Assembly: GCF_947495665.1 (NCBI RefSeq) | Contig: NZ_CANLZV010000017.1 | Coordinates: 1 to 64,000 of the forward strand | DNA from: an uncultured Sunxiuqinia sp. | Lineage (GTDB): Bacteria > Bacteroidota > Bacteroidia > Bacteroidales > Prolixibacteraceae | Length of the DNA stretch: 64,000 nt | Direction: 5' to 3' | Part shown: positions 24,908 to 34,181 of the stretch, one piece after another | Layout: every line of letters starts with the position of its first letter | Position numbering within the stretch: position 1 is the stretch's first letter | Translations under genes and position numbers: made by a program | The notes under the pieces: generated by a model | The model's database searches: none | The model's input: only the letters and a program-made list of their open reading frames with translations | What the model was told of the DNA's origin: nothing

Positions 24908-24990
24908 CAACGAGTAAGACTAGCATGTCAAATATTCGTTAATACCATTTCCCTTAAGCAGATTTATTCTAAATAATGCAGACAAATTTT

Positions 24991-24998
24991 TATCTTTG
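24991..24998 (+). promoter_or_regulatory. Candidate -7 element of lysA
   Basis: TATCTTTG matches TAnnTTTG and lies 23 bp before the lysA start, so lysA can be transcribed separately from the dapF-like gene. Confidence 0.5.
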
Positions 24999-25021
24999 TA
25001 ATTGCTAAAAACTACAAATTT

Positions 25022-26284
25022 ATGCTGGAGAAAAGATTACCGTTTGACAAAGCGCAATTAGAAAAGATTATTGAAAACCACCCAACTCCTTTTCATATCT
25101 ACGATGAAAAAGGGATGTTAGAATATGCCCAAAAGTTCAACGAGGCTTTCTCTTGGAACGAAGGCTTCAAGGAATATTACGCCATCAAAGCAGCCCCAAA
25201 CCCCTTCCTGATGAAGCTCCTTCACAAGCAAGGCTTTGGAATTGACTGCAGCTCAATGGCCGAGTTATTGCTGGCCGAGAAAATTGGCATGCGGGGTGAA
25301 GAAATCATGTTTACTTCCAATGACACACCCGCTGCTGAATTCCAGAAAGCGATGGAGCTGGGTGCTGTTATCAACCTGGATGACATCAAACACATTGATT
25401 ACCTGGAGGAACACGCCGGATTGCCTGAACTGATCAGTTTCCGCTATAACCCGGGTGCCCTGAAAGGTGGTAACATTATTATTGGCAACCCCGAAGATTC
25501 AAAATACGGATTCACTCGTGAGCAACTTTTCGAAGGCTATAAAAAGCTTAAAGACAAAGGTGTTAAGCGATTTGGTATTCACACAATGGTCGCTTCCAAC
25601 GAGCTGGATGCGGATTACTTCATTGAAACAGCTGAAATCATTTTTGATCTTATTGCCGACATCGCCAAAGAACTTGACATTCATTTTGAGTTTGCTAACC
25701 TGGGTGGAGGAATTGGAATTCCTTACAAAAGCGAACACAAGCCTGTTAATTTAATTCGGGTAAGTGAAGGCATCAAAGAAGTGTATGATCGAGTGATTGC
25801 AGGCAACGGACTGGCTCCGCTAAAAGTCTATTTCGAATCAGGACGTGCCATTACCGGCCCATTCGGGTTTTTGGTTTCCAAAGTTCTCCATATCAAAGAA
25901 ACCTACAAGAAATATGCGGGATTGGATTCATGCATGGCGAACCTGATGCGTCCGGCCCTTTACGGCGCTTATCACCACATTACCGTTATGGGTAAGGAAA
26001 CAGCTCCTCACACCAACCTGTATGATGTAACCGGATCGCTGTGCGAAAACAACGACAAATTTGCCATAAACCGCTTGCTTCCGGAAATTGCTCCGGACGA
26101 CATCGTTGTTATTCACGACACCGGTGCTCATGGTCACTCCATGGGATTCAACTACAATGGAAAATTGCGTTCGGCCGAATTACTTCTTCGCGAAAATGGC
26201 GAAGTGGTTGAAATCAGACGAGCAGAAACTATGGACGACTTGTTTGCCACCCTGGATTTTGATGCAGCCAACACGTTTGAATAA
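25022..26284 (+). CDS. lysA: Diaminopimelate decarboxylase
   Basis: A 420-residue fold-type III PLP enzyme that makes L-lysine from meso-diaminopimelate. The PLP lysine lies in YYAIKAAPNPFLM (residues about 53-65), followed by GIDCSSMAELLLAE and EIMFTSNDTP. The phosphate-binding loop is NLGGGIGIPY, the substrate region is YFESGRAITGPFG, and the catalytic Cys of the partner subunit lies in VTGSLCENNDKF. DTGAHGHSMGFNYNGKLRSAELL closes the active site. The CENND variant and 420-residue length place it in the longer DapDC subgroup seen in clostridia and some Bacteroidota. It follows the DapF-like gene and ends at a strong terminator. Confidence 0.92.
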   Translation: MLEKRLPFDKAQLEKIIENHPTPFHIYDEKGMLEYAQKFNEAFSWNEGFKEYYAIKAAPNPFLMKLLHKQGFGIDCSSMAELLLAEKIGMRGEEIMFTSNDTPAAEFQKAMELGAVINLDDIKHIDYLEEHAGLPELISFRYNPGALKGGNIIIGNPEDSKYGFTREQLFEGYKKLKDKGVKRFGIHTMVASNELDADYFIETAEIIFDLIADIAKELDIHFEFANLGGGIGIPYKSEHKPVNLIRVSEGIKEVYDRVIAGNGLAPLKVYFESGRAITGPFGFLVSKVLHIKETYKKYAGLDSCMANLMRPALYGAYHHITVMGKETAPHTNLYDVTGSLCENNDKFAINRLLPEIAPDDIVVIHDTGAHGHSMGFNYNGKLRSAELLLRENGEVVEIRRAETMDDLFATLDFDAANTFE

Positions 26285-26310
26285 AACGACAACAAAATAA
26301 AACATACGAA

Positions 26311-26346
26311 AAAAGGTCATTTCACGAGTGAAATGACCTTTTTCTA
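26311..26346. terminator. Bidirectional terminator between lysA and serS
   Basis: A perfect 15-bp stem (AAAAGGTCATTTCAC and its complement) with a minimal loop has T runs on both strands, between the convergent lysA and serS genes. Confidence 0.9.
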
Positions 26347-26367
26347 TTTCGTTTAACAAGTTCGATA

Positions 26368-27642
26368 CTAGTTAATCATATCAAAACCACAGTAAGGCAC
26401 CAATACATCCGGAACCTTAATGCCATCAGCAGTTTGGTAATTTTCAAGCAAAGCAGCTACAATACGTGGCAGTGCCAAGGCACTTCCATTCAGTGTATGC
26501 GCCACTTGTGGTTTTTTCTGACCTTCTTCGCGGAAACGCAGTTTCAAACGATTGGCCTGAAAGGATTCGAAGTTAGAAACAGAGCTTACTTCCAACCACT
26601 TTTCCTGAGCTGCAGAGTAGACTTCAAAATCGTAAGTCAACGCTGAAGTAAAACTCATGTCGCCACCGCAAAGGCGTAAAATACGGTAAGGCAATCCCAG
26701 CTTTTTCACCAGACTTTCCACATGCGCCACCATTTCATCCAAAATAGCATAGCTCTGGTCCGGATGTGCCACTTGCACCACTTCAACTTTGTCAAACTGG
26801 TGCAAACGATTCAAACCCCGAACATCTTTTCCGTACGAACCTGCTTCGCGACGGAAGCAGGCACTGTAGGCCGTATTTTTAACCGGAAGTTGTTTGGCAT
26901 CCAAAATAACATCGCGGTACAAATTGGTCACCGGCACTTCGGCTGTTGGAATCAAATACAGGTTATCTTCGGTAATGTGATACATCTGCCCTTCTTTGTC
27001 AGGCAACTGTCCGGTACCAAAACCACTGTCTTCATTGACCACCAACGGAGGCTGTACTTCCAAATAACCAGCTTTCTGAGCTTCGTCTAAAAAGAAATTG
27101 ATCAATGCCCGTTGGAAACGCGATCCTTTTCCCTTATAAACGGGGAATCCGGCACCCGTTAATTTCACACCCAATTCAAAATCAATCAAGTCATATTTTT
27201 CAGCCAATTCCCAGTGAGGTAATTTATCGGCTCCTAAATTAGGCTGTTCTCCTCCGGTTTTTACAACCTCGTTATCTTCCGGAGTTTTTCCTGCAGGCAC
27301 AATATCGGCTGGCAAGTTGGGGAGCTGCACCTGCAAAGCAAAAACCTGCTCATCAATTTGGGCAAAGTCATCATCCAGTTGCTTAATATTATCTTTCAGT
27401 TCCGAAGTGCGGGCTTTAGCCTGATTGGCTTCCTCCTGCTTTCCTTCGCGGAATAACTGCCCGATTTCCTTCGACAGCTTGTTCATTTCCGATTTGAACT
27501 GATCGGCTTTAACCTGAATTTCATTCTTGCTTTTATATAAATCACTAATCTGGCTTACAATCGCCGAAGCGTCAAAATTTTTCTTTTTAAGCTTTTCAAC
27601 AACCAATTCCGGGTTTTCCTGGATAAAACGTAAATTGAGCAT
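26368..27642 (-). CDS. serS: Seryl-tRNA synthetase
   Basis: A 424-residue class II aminoacyl-tRNA synthetase that charges tRNA-Ser. The N-terminal long coiled-coil arm (about 1-110; VEKLKKKNFDASAIVSQI, IQVKADQFKSEMNKLSKEIG) binds the tRNA variable arm. The catalytic core follows: motif 1 near FQRALINFFLDEA, motif 2 CFRREAGSYGKDVRGLNRLHQF, the segment EVSSVSNFESFQANR and motif 3 HTLNGSALALPRIVAALLE. The C-terminus (VPYCGFDMIN) is complete. It is convergent with lysA and transcribed alone. Confidence 0.97.
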   Translation of the reverse strand: MLNLRFIQENPELVVEKLKKKNFDASAIVSQISDLYKSKNEIQVKADQFKSEMNKLSKEIGQLFREGKQEEANQAKARTSELKDNIKQLDDDFAQIDEQVFALQVQLPNLPADIVPAGKTPEDNEVVKTGGEQPNLGADKLPHWELAEKYDLIDFELGVKLTGAGFPVYKGKGSRFQRALINFFLDEAQKAGYLEVQPPLVVNEDSGFGTGQLPDKEGQMYHITEDNLYLIPTAEVPVTNLYRDVILDAKQLPVKNTAYSACFRREAGSYGKDVRGLNRLHQFDKVEVVQVAHPDQSYAILDEMVAHVESLVKKLGLPYRILRLCGGDMSFTSALTYDFEVYSAAQEKWLEVSSVSNFESFQANRLKLRFREEGQKKPQVAHTLNGSALALPRIVAALLENYQTADGIKVPDVLVPYCGFDMIN

Positions 27643-27816
27643 TTCTGAAGAGGTTTTTAATTTTGTCGGGCAAAGTTATAAAATAATGACTAGCTGTATA
27701 CTTCTATGTTCAGCCTTTTTTAGTATCACGCATTGATTTCCCGACCGATCAATGCCTGGATAAAACGAAATCACCAATCACTTTCAAAACAGCAATCGGT
27801 TTGATACAGCTATAAA

Positions 27817-27853
27817 ATAAAAAATCTCCTGCCTAATCAAGACAGGAGATTTT
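27817..27853 (-). terminator. Terminator of the rplU-rpmA operon
   Basis: Read leftward, AAAATCTCCTG pairs with CAGGAGATTTT across an 11-nt loop and is followed by T-rich sequence, 24 bp after the rpmA stop. Confidence 0.88.
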
Positions 27854-27876
27854 CCTAAACATATCGTTAAAATCGT

Positions 27877-28146
27877 CTAGTTTTCTGCTGCCACAACAGG
27901 TTCAACAGAGATATACGATTTGTTGTCTCTTTTCTTTCTGAAAACAACAGTTCCATCAATCAAGGCGAATAATGTATGATCTTTTCCCATACCGACATTA
28001 TTCCCAGGATGATGAGAAGTTCCGCGCTGGCGAACGATAATGTTTCCAGCTTTGCAAACCTGACCGCCGTAAATTTTTACACCAAGTCGTTTACTTTCCG
28101 ATTCGCGTCCGTTTTTCGAACTACCGACACCTTTCTTATGAGCCAT
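27877..28146 (-). CDS. rpmA: 50S ribosomal protein L27
   Basis: An 89-residue ribosomal protein near the peptidyl-transferase centre. [20 protein letters not shown] is the typical N-terminus, followed by [20 protein letters not shown] and [21 protein letters not shown]. The protein starts directly with MAHKKG and has no N-terminal cleavage extension of the Firmicutes kind. It lies 18 bp after rplU in the same operon and ends at a terminator. Confidence 0.98.
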   Translation of the reverse strand: MAHKKGVGSSKNGRESESKRLGVKIYGGQVCKAGNIIVRQRGTSHHPGNNVGMGKDHTLFALIDGTVVFRKKRDNKSYISVEPVVAAEN

Positions 28147-28164
28147 GGTCTAATGTTTTTAGGG

Positions 28165-28476
28165 TTATCCAATAATTTCTTCAATCTGAATCTGAGTCAA
28201 ATACTGACGGTGACCGTTTTTCTTTTTGTAACCTTTTCTTCTTTTCTTTTTGAAGACGATTACTTTGTCACCTTTCAAGTGCTCCACTACTTTTGCACTA
28301 ACTTTAGCGCCGTCAACTTTTGGAGTTCCAACTTTGACTTCACCATCGTTGTCAACCAAAAGAACGTTACTAAACTCAACACTTGCACCTTCTTCTTCCT
28401 GAAGACGGTGGACAAAAATCTTTTTGTCTTTTTCTACTTTGAATTGCTGTCCGGCAATTTCTACAATAGCGTACAT
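28165..28476 (-). CDS. rplU: 50S ribosomal protein L21
   Basis: A 103-residue 23S rRNA-binding protein. [20 protein letters not shown] is the typical N-terminus. The conserved end is visible in [20 protein letters not shown] followed by LTQIQIEEI. It is the first gene of the rplU-rpmA operon, with a good Bacteroidota promoter at 28561-28591. The roughly 85-nt leader contains a GGAGG directly upstream of an AT-rich stretch, and possible control by leader structure cannot be judged by eye. Confidence 0.98.
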   Translation of the reverse strand: MYAIVEIAGQQFKVEKDKKIFVHRLQEEEGASVEFSNVLLVDNDGEVKVGTPKVDGAKVSAKVVEHLKGDKVIVFKKKRRKGYKKKNGHRQYLTQIQIEEIIG

Positions 28477-28560
28477 GTTCTATACTTTTATAATTTCCTC
28501 CGGCAGGCGGGAACAATACCTCACTCCACTTTTTAGAGCCTACTCGAAAACTTCGGACTG

Positions 28561-28591
28561 CAAAAGTAGATATTTTTTATTGACAAGCAAA
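28561..28591 (-). promoter_or_regulatory. Promoter of rplU-rpmA
   Basis: Read leftward, TTTG (28591-28588) and TACTTTTG (28568-28561) are separated by exactly 19 bp, a full match to the Bacteroidota consensus TTTG-N19-TAnnTTTG. Confidence 0.7.
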
Positions 28592-28705
28592 GATTCCGGC
28601 ATCTTTTTTACTGAGTCTAATTGAATTACGTTTCGAATCAAGGATTCAGTTGATGAGCTGTTTAAGAAACAGTCGCAGAATTTAATAAAACACTAAAACT
28701 ATTGT

Positions 28706-28713
28706 TATATTTG
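28706..28713 (+). promoter_or_regulatory. Candidate -7 element of the bifunctional nuclease gene
   Basis: TATATTTG fits TAnnTTTG and lies 29 bp before the ATG at 28743. Confidence 0.45.
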
Positions 28714-28742
28714 CTAGCAAACATTGCTGATGTTCGACGCTT

Positions 28743-29321
28743 ATGCAGAAAAAAAAACTAAACATCCTGGGACTCTCAGTTAGTCAGACACAATCAGGCG
28801 CTTATGCCTTGGTTTTAGCAGAAGAAAACGGAGACCGACGCATCCCAATCATCATCGGACCAGTTGAAGCCCAGGCCATTGCCATCCAATTGGAAGGATT
28901 GAGACCTCCCCGTCCACTCACGCATGATTTGTTCAGAAACCTGGCCTTTGCCTTCGACATCAACGTGTCTGAAGTGGTTATTTATAAACTGGAAGAAGGT
29001 ATTTTCTATTCGGAGCTAATTTGCACCATGGGCGAAGAAGAAATCCGAATTGACTCGCGCACCTCGGATGCCGTTGCCCTCGCCCTTCGCTTCAAATGCC
29101 CCATCTACACCAACGAAGATATTCTCAACAAAGCGGGCATTGTTATGGATACCGAAGAAGATAGCCCCCTTCATGCTGAAGAAGGTTCTTCAGGACCTAA
29201 AAGTGAATTTGAGAGTTACAATGAGAATGAGTTGAACGAAATGCTCAATGAGGCAGTCAACAACGAAGACTACGAACGGGCATCCAAAATCAGAGATGAA
29301 TTGAAACGACGGGAAAAATAA
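28743..29321 (+). CDS. Bifunctional nuclease family protein (DUF151) with UVR motif
   Basis: A 192-residue cytosolic protein. Residues about 5-135 form the bifunctional nuclease (BFN) domain: LSVSQTQSGAYALVLAEENG, RIPIIIGPVEAQAIAIQLEG, PRPLTHDLF and IDSRTSDAVALALRFKCPIY. Members in plants and mycobacteria cleave RNA and DNA. The last 40 residues (NENELNEMLNEAVNNEDYER and KIRDELKRRE) match the UvrB/UvrC interaction motif, a common C-terminal addition in Bacteroidota. Its cellular role here is not known. It is followed 17 bp later by a nucleoside transporter and probably shares a transcript with it, a frequent pairing. Confidence 0.9.
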   Translation: MQKKKLNILGLSVSQTQSGAYALVLAEENGDRRIPIIIGPVEAQAIAIQLEGLRPPRPLTHDLFRNLAFAFDINVSEVVIYKLEEGIFYSELICTMGEEEIRIDSRTSDAVALALRFKCPIYTNEDILNKAGIVMDTEEDSPLHAEEGSSGPKSEFESYNENELNEMLNEAVNNEDYERASKIRDELKRREK

Positions 29322-29338
29322 CAAACCGCTGAAAAAAA

Positions 29339-30796
29339 ATGACTAGACTGCTAATCCTACTTCTGGCAACCTGTTGCTTGATGCTTAGTTTGCCACAACT
29401 GTCTTACTCGGCTGAACCAACAGGGAATGATCAGGTGACACTGGTTCAAACGCAGTCTCCATCCAACGCAAACGTACTGCTTTCGCATTCCGGCGAACGC
29501 AGCTTTAACTTCAACTCCATTCTTCGAGGCCTGATGGGTATGCTGGTTCTGGTAGGTCTTGGCGCGTTGCTTTCCAAAGACCGCAAAAACATTCCTTGGA
29601 AAACAGTTGGCGTTGGCCTGATTTTTCAAATTGTGCTTGCCTTGGGCGTTCTTTACGTTCCTTTTATTCGAAGTGGATTTGATTTTTTCGGCAAAATCTT
29701 CGTAAAAGTACTCGACTTCACCAAAGTAGGCAGCGAATTTTTATTCGGCAATCTGGTTGACTTCAATCAGTTTGGGATGATCTTCGCCTTTCAGATCCTG
29801 CCAACCATCATTTTCTTTTCAGCCTTAACCAGTTTATTGTTTTACTGGGGAATCATTCAACGTGTGGTGTGGGCGCTAGCTTGGGTTTTCACTAAATTAA
29901 TGAAACTATCGGGTGCTGAAGCACTCTCGGTTGCCGGCAATATTTTTCTGGGACAAACCGAATCTCCGCTGATGATTAAAGCTTACCTCTCGAAAATGAA
30001 TAATTCAGAGATTATGCTGGTCATGACCGGTGGTATGGCCACTCTGGCCGGAGCCGTACTGGCGGCCTATATTGGCATGTTGGGCGGTAACGACCCTGTC
30101 CTTCGGCTTGAATTTGCCAAACACCTGCTCACCGCCTCTGTGATGGCCGCTCCCGGAGCCGTCATCTTTTCCAAAATTATGGTTCCCAACCCGGACAAAG
30201 TCAATAAAGATATTGAAGTTAGCAAGGACCGCATTGGCAGCAATATTTTGGATGCCATCACCAACGGAACCTCTGAGGGTCTGAAACTAGCCGTCAATGT
30301 TGGTGCCATGCTGTTGGCCTTTTTAGCCTTGATTGCCATGTTCAATTTCATTTTTGGTAAGGTAGGGCACTGGACCGGAATCAATGAGCTGATTATCCAG
30401 GGAACAGACGGCCGATTCACTGAGCTTTCACTGCAGTTTTTACTGGGCTACCTGTTTGCGCCTTTTATGTGGTTAATTGGCATCAACACCCAAGACATTA
30501 TCCTGGTTGGTCGTCTGCTTGGCGAGAAACTGATCCTCACTGAATTTATTGGCTACATCAGCCTTTCCGAACTAAAAACAGCCGGCGCCTTTGTTGAGCA
30601 AAAATCAATTATCATGGCAACCTACATCCTGTGCGGATTTGCCAATTTTGCATCCATCGGCATTCAAATTGGCGGTATTGGAGCCTTGGCTCCAAGCAAA
30701 CGCGTCACCTTATCCAGATACGGACTCCCTGCATTGATTGCAGGCACTCTGGCTTCGCTGATGTCGGCCACCATTATCGGCATGATTTTAGGTTAA
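29339..30796 (+). CDS. Concentrative nucleoside transporter (NupC/CNT family)
   Basis: A 485-residue inner-membrane importer of nucleosides driven by a Na+ or H+ gradient. The CNT core is clear: the helix-hairpin GQTESPLMIKAYLSKMNNSE with the substrate-contacting GQTE near residue 203, then MLVMTGGMATLAGAVLAAYIG, and later FANFASIGIQIGGIGALAP. The extra N-terminus (about 1-60) holds a signal-like segment and a polar stretch before the first core helix. It lies 17 bp behind the bifunctional nuclease gene. Nucleoside preference cannot be read from the sequence. Confidence 0.92.
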   Translation: MTRLLILLLATCCLMLSLPQLSYSAEPTGNDQVTLVQTQSPSNANVLLSHSGERSFNFNSILRGLMGMLVLVGLGALLSKDRKNIPWKTVGVGLIFQIVLALGVLYVPFIRSGFDFFGKIFVKVLDFTKVGSEFLFGNLVDFNQFGMIFAFQILPTIIFFSALTSLLFYWGIIQRVVWALAWVFTKLMKLSGAEALSVAGNIFLGQTESPLMIKAYLSKMNNSEIMLVMTGGMATLAGAVLAAYIGMLGGNDPVLRLEFAKHLLTASVMAAPGAVIFSKIMVPNPDKVNKDIEVSKDRIGSNILDAITNGTSEGLKLAVNVGAMLLAFLALIAMFNFIFGKVGHWTGINELIIQGTDGRFTELSLQFLLGYLFAPFMWLIGINTQDIILVGRLLGEKLILTEFIGYISLSELKTAGAFVEQKSIIMATYILCGFANFASIGIQIGGIGALAPSKRVTLSRYGLPALIAGTLASLMSATIIGMILG

Positions 30797-31004
30797 AAGA
30801 AACGCTAAAAGGAGCTCTTTGCCGGCTGACGTGGCTGATTCTGCTCCGCTTATGCCCTTCCTAAGTTGAATTAAAAAACACTGCTACAGCCTTCTAGCCC
30901 AATTCCGGAAAATGTTACAATGCTCCCCATGTTTTTGAATAGCTAACAATCAAATGGTTATCAACGTATGATCAGTTATATAAATCATTCAAAAACTTTC
31001 CGTT

Positions 31005-32000
31005 ATGAAACACATCAACGTAATTTTCGGATTTTTCTTGTTGATCTTTCTATTTTCCGGTTGCAATACCAAACCTGTTGTGGGTCTTTTAATGGACACC
31101 ATAGAACGCGAAAGATGGGCAAAAGACAGAGACCTGTTTGTTGAAAAAGTGAATGAATTGGGCGGCTCTGTGATCGTAAAAATTGCCGACTCTGATCCTT
31201 CTGTTCAGTTTCAGCAAGCGCTTGATTTAATCAATGAAGGAATTGATGTTCTTGTTATTATTCCAGTCGATAAAACCGTAGCCGCAGGAATTGTAAAAAC
31301 AGCAAAAAAAACACGTATTCCCGTATTGGCCTATGACCGCCTGATTTGGGATTGCGATCTGGATTTTTACATCTCCACCGACAATATTCAAATCGGCGAA
31401 AAGCAGGCTGAATTTCTGACAAAGTCCAAACCCGAAGGTAATTATGCCTTAATTGGCGGCCCAACAACCGACAACAACTCGGTTCAGCTGTACCTGGGTT
31501 GGATGAATGTACTCCAGCCTTTGATTGACAAAGGAGACATCAACATTATTTCCAACACCTTTGTCGATAAGTGGCAGCCCGAAGAAGGTTATAAAGTCGT
31601 CAAGGGCTTGCTGGACAAAGGAGAAACGATTGATGCCATCATTGCAGGCAACGACGCACTGGCCAGTGGAGCCATTCAGGCGCTGCATGAACGGGAAATG
31701 GACGGGCAGGTGTTGATTGCCGGACAAGATGCTGACATCAATGCCATTCGTAACATTGTTTTTGGGAACCAAACCATTACGGTTTATAAACCGCTGGAAT
31801 CATTGGCCTTTAACGCAGCTATTGCAGCAGTAAAAATGGCCAAGGGAAAAGACCCAACTGACAACATGAGTTTCACAGTTAACAATGGGCACCGCTTGGT
31901 TCCAGCCATTCTTCTGGAAGGACAAATTGTGAACAAACAAAACGTACGAATGACCGTCATTTCTGAAGGTTTTGTAGCCGAACAGGAAGTATTTGAATGA
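31005..32000 (+). CDS. XylF-like sugar-binding lipoprotein without adjacent transporter
   Basis: A 331-residue periplasmic binding protein of the type I (ribose/xylose) class. MKHINVIFGFFLLIFLFSGC is a lipoprotein signal with Cys20. The mature part has VVGLLMDTIERERWAKDRDL, VIIPVDKTVAAGIVKTAKK, IPVLAYDRLIWDCDLDFYIS, AIIAGNDALASGAIQAL and VLIAGQDADINAIRNI, close to D-xylose-binding XylF proteins. No ABC permease or ATPase gene lies on either side, so it either serves a remote transporter or acts as a sensor partner. It has its own flanking gaps and a good terminator. Confidence 0.88.
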   Translation: MKHINVIFGFFLLIFLFSGCNTKPVVGLLMDTIERERWAKDRDLFVEKVNELGGSVIVKIADSDPSVQFQQALDLINEGIDVLVIIPVDKTVAAGIVKTAKKTRIPVLAYDRLIWDCDLDFYISTDNIQIGEKQAEFLTKSKPEGNYALIGGPTTDNNSVQLYLGWMNVLQPLIDKGDINIISNTFVDKWQPEEGYKVVKGLLDKGETIDAIIAGNDALASGAIQALHEREMDGQVLIAGQDADINAIRNIVFGNQTITVYKPLESLAFNAAIAAVKMAKGKDPTDNMSFTVNNGHRLVPAILLEGQIVNKQNVRMTVISEGFVAEQEVFE

Positions 32001-32021
32001 TACCAAACCGGTCATTTTGCG

Positions 32022-32054
32022 AAAGAGCGCGGGCGTTTTGCTTGCGCTCTTTTT
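32022..32054 (+). terminator. Terminator after the XylF-like gene
   Basis: AAAGAGCGC and GCGCTCTTT pair across a 13-nt loop and run into T's, about 22 bp after the stop. Confidence 0.88.
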
Positions 32055-32165
32055 ATGGCTGCTATTCCTGCTGTTAATAAGTTTACTTTCCCCATTCAAG
32101 CAAAAAGCGTAACTTTCCCCACTCAAAAAAACAGACAGATTACAAACATTGTTGAAAGATAAATC

Positions 32166-32960
32166 ATGAGGCAATATCTTGACTTACTAGATCATGTCAC
32201 AAAGAATGGCACCCAAAAAGATGATCGAACCGGAACCGGAACCGTTAGTGTTTTTGGCTATCAAATGCGGTTCAATCTTGCAGAAGGCTTTCCGGTACTG
32301 ACCACCAAAAAACTCCACCTAAAATCCATCATTCATGAGCTGTTGTGGTTTTTGGATGGAGACACCAACAACAACACCTTGAAAGAAAAAGGGGTTCGTA
32401 TTTGGAATGAGTGGGCCAACGAGGATGGCGACTTAGGTCATATTTACGGTTACCAGTGGCGCTCATGGCCAACGCCTGATGGCAGACACATTGATCAGAT
32501 TTCAGAAGTGGTCAATGCTATTAAAACCAATCCCGACTCGCGTCGCCACATCGTAAGCGCCTGGAATGTGGGCGAACTGGATCAGATGAATCTGCCTCCC
32601 TGCCACTTGCTTTTCCAGTTTTATGTGGCTGATGGAAAATTGAGCTGTCAGTTGTATCAGCGCAGCTGTGACGTTTTTCTGGGCGTTCCTTTCAACATTG
32701 CCTCTTATGCCCTACTGACCATGATGATGGCCCAGGTTACCGGACTGGAACCCGGCGAATTTGTTTGGACCGGAGGAGACGTTCACATTTACAAGAATCA
32801 CCTGGAACAAGTACAACTTCAGTTAACAAGGGAGCCTAAAAAACTGCCACAGATGAAAATCAATCCTGAAGTGACTTCTATTTTCGACTTCAAATACAAA
32901 GATTTTGAACTGGTTAACTACGATGCTCATCCTCATATTCCAGGAAAGGTCTCAGTATAA
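32166..32960 (+). CDS. thyA: Thymidylate synthase
   Basis: A 264-residue folate-dependent enzyme that methylates dUMP to dTMP with 5,10-methylenetetrahydrofolate. The N-terminal [34 protein letters not shown], the phosphate-binding [11 protein letters not shown] and the catalytic Cys in [12 protein letters not shown] (about 146) are visible. [20 protein letters not shown] and [11 protein letters not shown] follow. Length equals the E. coli enzyme. It is followed 13 bp later by dihydrofolate reductase, which regenerates the folate it oxidises. Confidence 0.98.
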   Translation: MRQYLDLLDHVTKNGTQKDDRTGTGTVSVFGYQMRFNLAEGFPVLTTKKLHLKSIIHELLWFLDGDTNNNTLKEKGVRIWNEWANEDGDLGHIYGYQWRSWPTPDGRHIDQISEVVNAIKTNPDSRRHIVSAWNVGELDQMNLPPCHLLFQFYVADGKLSCQLYQRSCDVFLGVPFNIASYALLTMMMAQVTGLEPGEFVWTGGDVHIYKNHLEQVQLQLTREPKKLPQMKINPEVTSIFDFKYKDFELVNYDAHPHIPGKVSV

Positions 32961-32973
32961 AACACACTAATTT

Positions 32974-33468
32974 ATGATTCACAAAAATATTTCCATTATT
33001 GTAGCCATCGCCCAAAACTTTGCTATTGGCAAAAACAACGACCTGTTGTTTCATCTGCCAAACGATTTGAAACACTTCAAGGAAATCACCTCCGGGCATA
33101 CCATTATTATGGGTAGAAACACCCTGCTTTCATTACCCAAATGGCCTTTGCCAAACCGTCGTCATGTTATCATCAGCGATCAGCCTGACGACTGTTTTGA
33201 AGGTTGCGAAATGGTGGCCTCCATTGAAGAAGCCATTGAAAAAGTAAAAGATGAAAAGGAAGCTTTCATCATTGGCGGAGGAATGATATACAAGCAGTTT
33301 TATCCACTGGTCAATAAACTTTACCTCACTGTGGTTCATCAGGATTTCGAAGCAGATGTTTACTTCCCTGAGATTGACTACAGCAATTGGGAACAGGAAA
33401 GCCGCGAAGATTTTCACGACGAAAAAAATGGGTTTGACTATTCCTACATCAACCTGGTAAGAAAGTAA
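32974..33468 (+). CDS. folA: Dihydrofolate reductase
   Basis: A 164-residue enzyme that reduces dihydrofolate with NADPH. ISIIVAIAQNFAIGKNNDLL is the typical start, followed by FHLPNDLKHFKEITSGHTII with the active-site Asp, MGRNTLLSLPKWPLPNRRHV and the cofactor loop AFIIGGGMIYKQF. It ends near DYSYINLVRK. It lies 13 bp after thyA and shares the terminator at 33483-33512, so it forms the common thyA-folA pair. Confidence 0.98.
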   Translation: MIHKNISIIVAIAQNFAIGKNNDLLFHLPNDLKHFKEITSGHTIIMGRNTLLSLPKWPLPNRRHVIISDQPDDCFEGCEMVASIEEAIEKVKDEKEAFIIGGGMIYKQFYPLVNKLYLTVVHQDFEADVYFPEIDYSNWEQESREDFHDEKNGFDYSYINLVRK

Positions 33469-33482
33469 TCACGATACAATCA

Positions 33483-33512
33483 AAAAAGTCCGGCTCTAAC
33501 CGGACTTTTTTT
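33483..33512. terminator. Terminator between folA and ppa
   Basis: AAAAAGTCCGG and CCGGACTTTTT around a 6-nt loop, with T runs in both directions, between the convergent folA and ppa genes. Confidence 0.9.
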
Positions 33513-33515
33513 ATA

Positions 33516-34181
33516 CTAGTACATTAGTTTTCCTAAGTTATCGAAGCGCTTTTGATAATCGCTAATCGAATATCGAATCACTTCAAGGGCTTCGTCCACC
33601 CCATAGGTATGGGTAATCTCTGTGTCCTTGTTACGTCCGGGCATATCTTTATATGTCAAAAAGTAATGCTTTAACCGCTCAATAACAATCGATGGGAGAT
33701 CAGTAATATCTTTATATGTGTCGTACACCACATCATTGCTTAATACAGCAATAATTTTGTCGTCGGCTTCATTGCCATCAATCATCCGAAAACCTCCAAT
33801 CGGGCGCGCATGTACCAAAATATCTCCGTGGGTGATGTCCTTTTCTGTCAGCACACAAATATCAATCGGATCACCATCTCCTTTGATACCTTTCTTCCCG
33901 GTTTTTTGCATGCAAAATTCCCCCACCTCATCGCCACAAAAAGTTTGCGGAATAAATCCGTAAAGGGCAGGAACTACATTCGAGTATTTTTGCGGACGGT
34001 CCAATCGCAAGTATCCACTGTCCTTGTCTATTTCATACTTCACCGTATCCGTTGGCACAACTTCAATAAAAGCGGTGACCTTTTCCGGAGCATCTTTACC
34101 GATGTAAATACCATGCCATGGATGTGACTTATAACGCAGTCCCATCAATCGGCCGATAGGATCAGATAATTTGTCAACCAT
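33516..34181 (-). CDS. ppa: Soluble inorganic pyrophosphatase, family I
   Basis: A 221-residue enzyme that hydrolyses pyrophosphate to phosphate. The family I signature is GDGDPIDICVL (residues about 101-111), with the Mg-binding Asp residues. VKYEIDKDSGYLRLDR, YGFIPQTFCGD, GGFRMIDGNEADDKIIAVL and RLKHYFLTYKDMPG are also conserved. It is longer than the E. coli enzyme (176) because of N- and C-terminal extensions typical of Bacteroidota. It would consume the PPi that the PPi-type PEPCK at 6.2-9.7 kb makes or needs, so the two activities compete for one metabolite. Confidence 0.95.
   Translation of the reverse strand: MVDKLSDPIGRLMGLRYKSHPWHGIYIGKDAPEKVTAFIEVVPTDTVKYEIDKDSGYLRLDRPQKYSNVVPALYGFIPQTFCGDEVGEFCMQKTGKKGIKGDGDPIDICVLTEKDITHGDILVHARPIGGFRMIDGNEADDKIIAVLSNDVVYDTYKDITDLPSIVIERLKHYFLTYKDMPGRNKDTEITHTYGVDEALEVIRYSISDYQKRFDNLGKLMY

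Noticed and set aside
28477-28560. Structured autoregulatory leader before rplU
   Set aside because: Only short GC-rich complementarity is visible; no known ribosomal leader could be recognised by eye.
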